Source of the DNA: Ceratobasidium sp. AG-K
Lineage: Eukaryota; Basidiomycota; Agaricomycetes; Cantharellales; Ceratobasidiaceae
Direction: 5' to 3'
Length of the DNA stretch: 64,000 nt
NCBI GenBank assembly: GCA_037039685.1
Contig: JAWNGF010000002.1
Coordinates: 3,906,001 to 3,970,000 of the forward strand
Each line of letters opens with the position of its first letter. Position 1 is the stretch's first letter. Positions 1 to 8,597 of this stretch are shown piece after piece. The position numbers were made by a program, and so were the translations under genes. The notes under the pieces are model-generated. The model did not search any database. It saw only the letters and a list, made by a program, of their open reading frames with translations, and was not told the origin of the DNA.

Positions 1-1722
1 GGCGTTTATGTTCTTCCAGCTCTCGAGCGAAGGGTCATCGCTGCCTTCAATAGTGTTGAGAGCGATACCGTTTGAAAAGTACGAGCCGCCCTATACAACT
101 GGTTAGTTTGAACCAGTAACTATCCACTCCCAGCCCACCATCAAGACCAAAAACTTCAAGTTGCCCCGTTCTGGGCTCGTAGCCCATTGGATGGCAGCCA
201 AGAGCTGCTGACACTGATACGTTGTGCACGCCCCATTGCTATCAACAGGTCAATGACTGAACCGCGGTGCATATATGCAACACTTACTAGTAATCAAAGT
301 AAACATAGACCGCCTTACCACCATCGCGCAACTCCTCAAACTCCACCCAGGTCTGCTGCCAGGTTCCCGGGCGGCGCAGCCACCCGAGTTCGACCTCCTT
401 GTCCTCTTCGTTGGTCTTGCCTGCCACCTTCCATTCGCGTCCGCCTTGCAGAGCAGCTCCGAGTCCAGCAGCCCGCAGCCCATCCTCGGCTGGTAACTTG
501 GGATTCAGTCCACCAGACGTGCCTTTGGGCAATGGCACTCGCACGTGGGTGAGCCAGAGCCCATACCCGCCCTGGCGTCCGTGGTCGGGAGTCTTGATGA
601 GGACTGCACCATCGCGGGTGGCTACAACCCTACCAACGGGAAGATGCTCGGTCCAGCTTGGGAGACGGTTCTCTTCGACCCATGCACCATAGATGAACAG
701 GTTACGGCCTTGAACAGTTGCCGAATCGCGAGGGTCGAGCCAGCGAACAAGTATACCAGGCTGGCTGTCGCCGGCACGGATAGTGGCCGCGCATGCTGCA
801 GCGCTATGAATGCGGGGATCACAGGCCTTGGCACGATCAGCGGGACGGAGTAACGGACGAGTGTGGGTAGTCAGGCCAAGGAAGGGAGCCTTGTGGGTGA
901 CCGAGAGCTTGGCGTCTGAAGGGGGCTCGAGGTCTACCGGGAAATCTTGTTTCAGCGGCTCCATCGATTCGCCCAGGGTGGTTGATGTAGGGGTTGATAG
1001 TAGCTCATCCCCGGTCTGCGCAAGTTTTCCAGTTGCACGCTGAAGGCTGGCAGTGTTGATCCTCTCCAAGGCAGCGAGCACGGCGACTACTGCAGCCCGA
1101 GTGACATGACCACGATAGAGAGCGGCCTTGGTAATCGATGCGCAAGCTGTCCCGTCAATTTCAGGCATCGCTGGTAGTTCAAATTGCTCCCACGCCCACA
1201 CCGGGCCTTGGTCAAACTCTTCTTCGGCTTGCAGGACGGTGACAGCCCAGTGCGAACGGGGTTTCGTGGGAAGAGGCGCCGACGCCACATTGTTGAGCGT
1301 TTCAGGGCCGCTTGCCGAAGATCCAGTGTCACCCATCAGAACCTAAAATCACTCATCAGCATCATCTTTGCCCAAAACGAGTTGACGCAATGCGCACCCA
1401 GTCCAAAGCGCTAGGGCCGGCGTCACCAGGTGCTCCGGGATGGACGATCAAGGTCAGGTACTAGGGGCTCGGGTTAGCGTGTATCGTGGATGGATCGGAA
1501 AAGCCAATGACGCACCTTGCCATACAGTTCCTGAGGAACTTTACGCGTCAAAAATGGGCACAGAATAATGTCTGGGTAAGCGAGATTGGCTGCCTCGATC
1601 ATGGCCTCGGGAGTCGTAGCGTATTCGACAATTATGTGGTGCCCATAGCTGGGGCCGGACAACAGAGTAGATACGCGTTGAGAGAGCGAATTGTGAGCAG
1701 TAACAAGGAAAAGAATGCGCAT
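1..1722 (-). CDS. HypX/HoxX-like formyltransferase + enoyl-CoA hydratase-fold protein, 3'-partial
   Basis: Five exons can be joined on the minus strand: 1722-1516, 1460-1398, 1342-288, 238-139 and 90 to the window edge, all with GT-AG introns. The N-terminus MRILFLVTAHNSLSQRV and the later IVHPGAPGDAGPSALDW, WAVTVLQAEEEFDQGPVWA, DSQPGILVRWLD and YFSNGIALN follow bacterial HypX closely: a formyl-THF-type formyltransferase domain with the conserved His in VHPG, a linker, then the start of a crotonase-fold domain. In bacteria (Aquifex HypX is the studied case) the protein moves a formyl group to CoA and releases CO for the [NiFe]-hydrogenase site. What a fungus would use it for is unknown. The ATG is chosen because it matches the family start; a TATATA lies about 50 bp upstream. 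The crotonase domain continues beyond base 1. Family call strong; function open. Confidence 0.88.
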
Positions 1723-1954
1723 GTTGAAAGAGAGGGAGGACAAGTCAGGGGAGCCGAGTGAGAGAGGCGAGTGTATATAATTGACCATTTCAATTCAATA
1801 GGCCCTCAATCTATCAAGGCAGCTTCCCTCAACGGTTGACTCCGTCCGGCAGTTAGCTTCTCGGCCCTCGCTTGAACTGGTATCAACGTTAATCGAAGAC
1901 TAGCTTGGAATTTTGGCGCGGACCAACTTCGAAGCCTAACTACTCCGTGGGAGT

Positions 1955-2160
1955 CAACGGAGACGTACGCATCCAGGGCCATTCGCTCATTCGGCTACGG
2001 AGATAGGTCGCCCCGACCGTCCAGGTGATTTACATTCACGGCATCCAGCTGCTTCCCCCAACAACGCCCTCGATCATCACAACCTGATCAGCATGCAACA
2101 CGCAACAAACCTGCCGGGTCAAACCCGCAGCAGGTCGGCCACGAACTATGCCAGGTCTCA
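1955..2160 (-). pseudogene. Decayed partial copy of the adjacent PhyH-like gene
   Basis: Two blocks resemble exons 2 and 1 of the intact dioxygenase gene at 2469-3864, in the same order and orientation. Bases 1963-1998 match the 3590-3625 stretch (NERMVPDAY exon) and bases about 2060-2150 match about 3690-3785 (exon 1 region ending in VMIENVV). The relic has frame shifts and substitutions, lacks the later exons and cannot encode the dioxygenase core. It lies just downstream of the intact gene, as expected for the remains of a tandem duplication. The extent is judged by eye. Confidence 0.65.
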
Positions 2161-2468
2161 GGTCCCATTCAATGTAGGTGGCAAGCGTTCGAGTCTGCCT
2201 TCATGCTCAACAAAGGGGGACTGGAATCTATGGGTGGACGACTTCCAGCTTCGCCAAGCGCTAATCACGACCCAAGGCCTCAGAACAAGGCTAATAAATT
2301 TACATAATCGCCTGCTCTTAGAAAGTATAGAGTTCCATTTTGCTAAAGAACTTGCTTCAGCAGGGACCATTCAATTGACTAGCATCGTGAAGTCTTGGAT
2401 TGTCTCTCGCGAAGTGCAAACTCATACAAGCAGCGATCTACTTTGGGTTATCATACAACCCTCAGCTG

Positions 2469-3864
2469 TCAAGTGCCTTCCCATTTGTCCGACGCGATCT
2501 GCCGGAAGTCATAGGCGTTTCCAAACGCTCTACCAAGATATTTGATTGGGGCGTCCACAAAATTAGCCGGTATTTCCAGGTCCGGGTGTTGCAATTTGCC
2601 CTCCATCCCTTTCGGAAACTCGAGCTTCACTAGAAGCCCATGTCAAAAATGAAGCAGGCGAGGCGGGATCGACTCACTTTGGTTCATATACCACGGAGCA
2701 AAATCTATCCAGTAGATATTTAGGGGCCAATATCATGGGCGGGATTACTTACGAATCTGTGCCAGCATTACTCTCGGATCATTGGTCTTATTTGGCATGC
2801 CTGCATGCCACAATCTTAAATCTCTCAGCAAAATGGCACCTAAACGGTTAACGATATTACTTCATCAATTAGTCTGCAGAGGGAAGCTACATGCCTTTAG
2901 GAACAACCGGCTGAAACGGGGGCGATACCTTCTGCCTCTTCTCCGTTAATTCGGGCTTGATGCGACCCGAAGCTCGTTCACCATGAAGACCGTCTTGTGC
3001 GTCGAGGTTGGCCATGTTATGGGTACCCAGCCAGAGTTCTATTGATTTGTAAGCGACGAGACGACCCGACTTACTAAATAAATATACCAGTCGATCCATT
3101 TTCTGGAGTCATCTCCACCTAAATCAAGAGGTCAATATTAATCGCCCCAGCGATTGACCCTAGCGCTCACAAGTCCACAATTCACTACTAATGCAAATGG
3201 GATCTATATCACCTTGATTTAGTGGTGAACCCATCCAGGTCGCGCCCCTACCTTGGGTTGAGCGAAATCCGCGTCCGTGTGCACGGGTTGGCGTTCTGTC
3301 GACTTCAATGCCGTGTTCTACGTTTGCAATGAGACATCGGCCTATAGAGGCCACAACCCAATACATACCCCACTACAAAACGTCATCTTGGGCCTTTTGC
3401 CCAATGCAGCATTGCTGACTTGGAGGGCAAAAGGATTGAGAAACACGTCTTCGAAGAAAAGGGCCGGTTCGGGTGGGGGGTCTTGTTGAACATTACCTAC
3501 ACATTCACCAGTTTGAATAATTTCAGGCTAAGCTTCTAGCAGTGCGCACCTCGATTATAGTTATACGGCCCATCTTTCATGTCCCTCAACGTGTACGCAT
3601 CCGGGACCATTCGCTCATTCAGCTACCATAAAATCAGCAATTGCAGACCTTAAGCGACTCTGGACTCACAGCGTCTAAATTATTCTCGCTAACAACGTTC
3701 TCGATCATCACAATCCCATCATCATGCAAAGCCTCGAGCGCACGCAACAAACTCGCCGGCCCAAACTTGCGTGCAGCACGCTCAGACCCAGACAGTGTCA
3801 AGCTCTGAATCCTAGGCCCAGCATGGGTCGCAAACGAACGAACTCTCATCAAACGAGCAAACAT
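2469..3864 (-). CDS. Phytanoyl-CoA dioxygenase (PhyH) family protein
   Basis: An Fe(II)/2-oxoglutarate-dependent dioxygenase of the PhyH family; substrate not predictable. About nine exons join in frame: MFARLMRVRSFATHAG, an N-terminal helix ending LEALHDDGIVMIENVV, LNERMVPDAY, GPYNYNRGNVQQDPPP, LNPFALQVSNAALG, PKMTFCSGNTA, QPVHTDADFAQP, PFALVVNCGLVEMTPENGS, ELWLGTHNMANLDAQ, LLRDLRLWHAGMPN, DPRVMLAQIHFAPWY, and a tail ending DKWEGT. The HxD metal motif (HTD), the distal His (LWHAG) and the 2-oxoglutarate-binding Arg (DPRVML) are all present, so it should be active. The ATG at 3864 has a strong ACCACC context; the basic, Ser/Arg-containing N-terminus could be a mitochondrial leader. One intron, near 2890, needs a GC donor (AAAG|GCATGT). 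A decayed copy lies just downstream. Confidence 0.87.
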
Positions 3865-4047
3865 GGTGGTCGTCAAATCCAAGTCGCAAATCGCCGGTCT
3901 CGACCACGCGGCAGTCCCATGACCAGCACTGGATATATGCGATCACGTGCTAGGTACGGGACGGCGCGATTTGTTTGGTCAGTCCCACAAGAGACCGCGA
4001 TACATAAGGACCTCGTGCACTAGCCCCTTGGCCCCCTATGTTCCAAG

Positions 4048-4056
4048 TATATATAA
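4048..4056 (+). promoter_or_regulatory. TATA box of the 4165 gene
   Basis: TATATATAA lies 109 bp upstream of the ATG at 4165, inside the 300-bp divergent spacer shared with the dioxygenase gene. Its spacing leaves a leader of about 80 nt. Position and motif only; no initiation site can be read. Confidence 0.5.
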
Positions 4057-4164
4057 GCGGCGCGGCGTGTTGGACGTTCCCACCACCTTGTACTCGATTA
4101 CCGCCGTCGGCGTCTCTATTATTTACTATTTCGTCGTCCACATTCGCTTCATTTTACACTAGTT

Positions 4165-4674
4165 ATGAACAAGAACATGCGTTCCGTCTCGTCGGTCGAA
4201 CCCACCTACCGTACGTCATTCGTTTTATCCTCGAATGTAGCTAAAAATTACTAGGAGCGTGGATCAAACCTCCGTACATTGCTCCATTCTACTTTTCCCT
4301 CGGAAGCTACCAGGTGCGATCCCCCGCATTTTTAGACAAACGCCACGGCTCACATTTCGCAGGTGCACGGCGAAGTCAACCGCGATACGTTTGACGTTGC
4401 GTTTGAGCTCCGTCTGCGCATCGGCAACATGAAAAATTCGGGCAATGTTGCCGTTGGGAGCGGCAACTTGCGCGATGGACTCGAACCGTTGGTGTGGGAT
4501 ACCAAGATTGGCACTGGTTCGATGCGGTTGTACGTCCAGGCTGAGGACGAGCTCTGGATACAGATTGCGTCCGAGTCCAAGTCGCATGGGTTTATCGCTG
4601 CTGACGATGTTGGCGCTGCGAATGGGAGCTTTAGGATCGGAAATATTGAGCCAGAGTTTGAGTTTGACGATTGA
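4165..4674 (+). CDS. Small unrecognised protein, 138 aa
   Basis: Three exons, 4165-4210, 4255-4313 and 4363-4674, join in frame across two introns of 44 and 49 nt with GT-AG ends and give 138 residues. The protein starts MNKNMRSVSSVEPTY, has no signal peptide or membrane segment, and is rich in alternating polar/hydrophobic stretches (DTFDVAFELRLRIG, MRLYVQAEDELWIQIA) suggesting a beta-sandwich, with an acidic tail EPEFEFDD. I do not recognise the family. A clear TATA box upstream and tidy codon use suggest a well expressed cytosolic protein. A lectin-like or other beta-rich binding protein is possible but unsupported. Confidence 0.72.
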
Positions 4675-5253
4675 CCGTGCTGTTTACATGTTGCTCGAGT
4701 TGGTTTCACACAGTTGTTCGAGTTGCTCGCAAGTTGCTCGAGTCCAAAAGTCCTTGCATTCCAGTGCCCCTGTCTATGTTGTCCATCTGTCCTTTTATTG
4801 TACACAAGTTTTCGATATGTCGAGCTGTAATTAGATATGTTTGTACTCGTTGTTTTATCAAATTTCCCATTGTCGCTAAGTTCTTGAGGAATTAATGAGT
4901 AGTGGGCTTGGCTCGCGAAATAGGGGCGGGTCGATCCCGTTGTGTCGATGCACACGCGCATACATTTCGATATATAAAGGTAAACTTGTATAAATCTTGA
5001 ATGATGTGAGCATCGCCATCGAGCCGAGTTGTAAATAATGATTCTAAGCGAGAAATTTGGATGCGATTGGGGCGTGTCCCAGCTTCCGCCAGTTGTTTAA
5101 ACAGCGCCCAGTCGAGTGTTGATCCCACAGATTCGAAAACGAGAGTAGTGCACATCGCATTGAACACCCAACAGGGATACAACATCTATGCTGGAACAAC
5201 ATCCAGAAATGAACGTATAAATCAAGAAGCGAACGTCCAATGGTATTCTTGGT
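4675..5253. other. Convergent 3' spacer
   Basis: Lies between the stop codons of the small 4165 gene and SCS7. It holds only short open frames without coding character; presumably the two 3' untranslated regions. Confidence 0.6.
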
Positions 5254-6776
5254 TTAGACGGGAAGCACAGTGTTGAATACAACATCCCATATTTTGCCTG
5301 TGAATCATAGGTTAGAACAACGTGAAATAAGGTTTGAAGCACTGGAGTAAGCGAGTGTGCGTAAGAGTAATGGGATTGGGTAGAGGAATCGTGCGATGCT
5401 GTAACCGATTTTCCTCGGTCGGCGAGGCTGCTCGGCGTGCCGAGTGTGGAATGCCGTAGCAAATGGATAGCAAAGCGGATACCAGAAACCTAAACTCACT
5501 GGTAACACCGAATCCGAGTTCAAAGTTCTTGTAGTGGTGCGCCAAGTGGTATTTTTTCATCTCGCGCATGTACTCCGGGAGTTTGGTGTGGTGTAGCGCA
5601 TAGTGCATGCAGTCGTACAGGACGTCTGAAAATAATTAGTAAACGAGTAGCGAAATATGACAAGACACTCACAGAACCCGAATGCACCAGAGATGATTCC
5701 GTTGGCGACTGCTACTGGGAACAAGAGATATGCCAAGCGGGTAAAGGGGAACGAGAGTGCAGCAAAGAGAATGGGTGGCATCACAAGTCTTAGCCTATGC
5801 AACGCATTAGCTTCATCTCGGGGTTCAAGCAGCTACTCACCTATCCATGGGCAGATAGTGATGAATGCCATGCAACAAAAAGTGCAGCATCAAGAAGAAC
5901 GGGCGGTCGGGCAAAAACTCGTCGATGTGGAACATGAACCGGTGCATTACATACTCGATGAGCGTCCAGAAGACGTTACCGATCATGAAGCAGATGGCGG
6001 TTTTAGCAAGGGCGGCGTTGGTGATGCCCAATCCAGCTCCGGCGCCGAGGCCGACTAGGCTGGGAGTGTAGGTCGAGTTGGATCCCGAGAGCAGCGTCGT
6101 GAGCGTCGTGGGAAGGCTGGGCACAGCCCCGGGGGCGCTGAACTGCATTGCGGAGCGGACAAAGAGCGCGCTGGCAATGGGGATCCAGATGGCTGGGACG
6201 ACGTACCAGACCGTACGCGAGAATACCTCGAGATAATCGGGCCCAAATAGCCGCGCCGACTCTTTAACGTGCCTGGGCTGGTGAACCTGCTGAAGATAAA
6301 AGTTCTTGCTAAAGTTGGACTCCCAGACCTGGCGCAGCAGCGGCTTGCGGAGGTCAAGGAACTGGGCCTTTTCGAAATCGGCGGCGGTGTCCGTGTCGTC
6401 GGGATGAAAGTCGTCGGTTGCTACCCAGTCTACACGCAATAAAATGCCTGGTAAGCGTGTGCCGGGGTGTGGGAGTCGGCAACTCACCCTCGCTGACAAT
6501 GGTCGCATCAGTCCCGAGCCGGCCAATCACATACTCGTTGAGCATATCATAGGCCGAGTCCGAATGCTCGTGCTCGCCCTTGTCGTTCATAATGTCGCCC
6601 ATGTCCTTGCCAGCATAGCGCAGAATCAAATCGTCTCCGCCCGGATGGTCGGCCAAAAACGGCGTGACATCGTACACTTTGCCGTTGCGCGACACCCAAC
6701 AGTCCGTGTCGCGTGCGTGGGTGGCTACGTCCAGAGACGTGTAGATTCTGACGCGCTTGGTCGCTGTGGAGGACAT
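5254..6776 (-). CDS. SCS7: Sphingolipid fatty acid 2-hydroxylase (cytochrome b5 + FA hydroxylase)
   Basis: An ER membrane di-iron enzyme that 2-hydroxylates the fatty acid of ceramide. Exon 1 (6776-6488) encodes an N-terminal cytochrome b5 domain with the haem motif HPGGDD and a second His in GEHEHSDSA. Exon 2 starts at 6429 and carries membrane helices and the first His boxes (MHRFMFHID, LLHGIHHYLPMD). Later exons give RLVMPPILFA, LHHTKLPEYMREMKKYHL, AHHYKNFELGFG and the usual C-terminus KIWDVVFNTVLPV. All His motifs of the family are present and the length is normal. The ATG at 6776 has a CCACC context and matches family length; an in-frame ATG at 6809 would add 11 residues. It is divergent from RRG7 with only 39 bp between start codons. 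Confidence 0.95.
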
Positions 6777-6815
6777 GGTGGATGAAAATACAGGGTCAGC
6801 CGGAGCCATTCTGGG

Positions 6816-7556
6816 ATGTCAAGGGCAGGTCACGTGGTATTATTAAGGTTTGTCTCAACCAGCATGGAGGCCATCCGTCGGGCGACAACTGTGGCCATTG
6901 GCAAGGCGTTTGAAGAGCGCAGCCTCTCGATCCTTCAATCTCGACTGTCCATGTCGCTTACGCATGTTGGGGGCAGGGGAGATAACGGCGTTGATTTGCA
7001 AGGCTATTGGTGGATTCCGAAAGACAATACACAAAAAGAAGACAATTCACTACCGAGGGCCACAGAAGACAGACGCCGGATACGAATCCTAGCGCAATGC
7101 AAGTCATTAAAACATAAACTCGGACCTGTGCACGTCCGGGAGCTCGAGGGCGCTGCCTTACAACAAATGTACTCGGGCAACGCCCAACCCCCCGATCTCA
7201 CATCCGAGACACCTCCAGATCTCGTCGCCATGCTTCTGTCCTCGTCGGGATTCTCGTCCATGACGATTCGTCGTGCAATGGCCTCATCAGTGCCCTTTCT
7301 CTTACTCAACCTTCCCGCCCCCGAATCCGAGAGCGAGAACGAAGACGAGCGGCTGGTCTCTTCCCAACCCACAACCACATCGCGCGTCACAGACCCGGTG
7401 GGATCCATCATTTGGAACCCCCGACTCGCAGGTGCATCCGGTATTTTAGGCGGAAACATGGAGGTCAGATGGGAACTAGGCCGGGGCGGGCGGCCGGTTC
7501 TGTATTGGCGCGGACAACGGCTGAAGCATTGGGTCCCAGAAATGGAGTCCGATTAA
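6816..7556 (+). CDS. RRG7: RRG7-like mitochondrial protein, PD-(D/E)xK nuclease fold
   Basis: A single-exon gene of 246 residues. The core GKAFEERSLSILQSRLSM, HVGGRGDNGVDLQGYW and RIRILAQCKS follow the Mrr-like restriction-endonuclease fold: an early Glu, the catalytic Asp in GDNGVDL and the QxK in QCK. This is the pattern of the fungal RRG7 family (DUF2034), required for respiratory growth in yeast. The N-terminus MSRAGHVVLLRFVSTSM looks like a mitochondrial leader, which favours the ATG at 6816 over the one at 6864. The motif residues look intact, so nuclease activity is possible, though the molecular role in yeast is unsettled. Its stop codon overlaps that of GPI12 on the other strand. Confidence 0.85.
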   Translation: MSRAGHVVLLRFVSTSMEAIRRATTVAIGKAFEERSLSILQSRLSMSLTHVGGRGDNGVDLQGYWWIPKDNTQKEDNSLPRATEDRRRIRILAQCKSLKHKLGPVHVRELEGAALQQMYSGNAQPPDLTSETPPDLVAMLLSSSGFSSMTIRRAMASSVPFLLLNLPAPESESENEDERLVSSQPTTTSRVTDPVGSIIWNPRLAGASGILGGNMEVRWELGRGGRPVLYWRGQRLKHWVPEMESD

Positions 7557-8516
7557 GCCACCCGTTTCAATTCGTTGATCCACATGTACCTACTCCATCC
7601 GACGTACAACCACCGGAACCACACCAACTGCGTCCAGTGCTCGCGCATAGCTGCTAGAGCCCTCACGTAGCACTCTATCCCCGACGCGTATACCACTCTA
7701 TCCTCCTTTTCTCCGATCTTTGGGGGAAATATAACTCCCAAGTATCCTGTGTACTTTTCCATCACCCCGGTCGTATGTAGTGTCCATACTGGGAGCTTGG
7801 AGGGGACAAGTCGAGCACCGTGGAACAGTGAGATGTGGTTTGGATGGGATGAGATGCCGTGTTCGTCGAACGTAATTATCTAGTGGATGGTCAGAGTGGG
7901 TGGCACGAAGGGACGGAGACTTACAGAAGCAATGCGGTGTCGATGTATGTACTCTTCTACAATCCCAGCGATGAGAGATGTGTTCCATGTTTGTGTAATG
8001 TCGTCTTGCAATTCGCTTTGCGCAAAGTCAGTACTTGCTAGACACGTCAGAAAGCACTTACGGATGGTCCAGCACGTCCACATTCCCCGACTTTACGCCC
8101 AATACTCCGTAACTCTCGATGAGCTCTTTACGACGCGTAGGACCCAATCCATCGGCGTTTCCTGTTGTTATTCTGTTAGTTTAGTGGTCATTGGGACGAC
8201 TTGCCGACTTACCGACACTCAGGCATAGTCCCCTGATATCTTTTCCTTGCTCCCTGAGCGCAAGGATTGTTGGCGAGAAAAACATACATTCATCGTCTGG
8301 GTGGGCGGTAAGTAGCAGAACCGGGCTAGGGATATCTGTACTTGGATGAGTGGTTGAAATACAGGTCAGATATTGGGGCGGACCTGCATCAGGCGTGTAC
8401 ACAGCCGGAGACTTTAGAATATACAGCAACACAAGAATAACCAGCGAGGGTAAAAAGAGCGCTTTCCATCTCGATGACCGGCGAGGCATGATGGTGGGCG
8501 ACTGCAAGAGACTCAT
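7553..8516 (-). CDS. GPI12: N-acetylglucosaminyl-PI de-N-acetylase (GPI anchor step 2)
   Basis: The PIG-L/GPI12 enzyme, which removes acetate from GlcNAc-PI on the cytoplasmic face of the ER. Four exons join in frame. The N-terminus has one membrane helix (ALFLPSLVILVLLYIL), followed by the metal motif LLLTAHPDDECMFFSP, then NADGLGPTRRKELIESYG, DHPELQDDI and the second metal site FDEHGISSHPNHISL, and a C-terminus ending INELKRVA. The length fits the family. Either the ATG at 8516 or that at 8489 could be the start. The gene is convergent with RRG7, and the two stops share the palindrome TTAA. ENP2 ends 81 bp upstream on the same strand. Confidence 0.95.
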
Positions 8517-8597
8517 TTCAAACCCGCCAAATCAAGCCCACCCGAGGGTATTGATCAAAATGCTTGAATTCAAAAAAGCCATAATAAAAACCACAGC

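Noticed and set aside
187..1414. Several plus-strand open frames of 70-121 codons opposite the HypX-like gene
   Set aside because: They are antisense to well supported exons and have no family resemblance.
2093..2545. Plus-strand frame of 150 codons
   Set aside because: It overlaps the PhyH relic and the last exon of the intact PhyH-like gene on the other strand; its composition is that of an antisense shadow.
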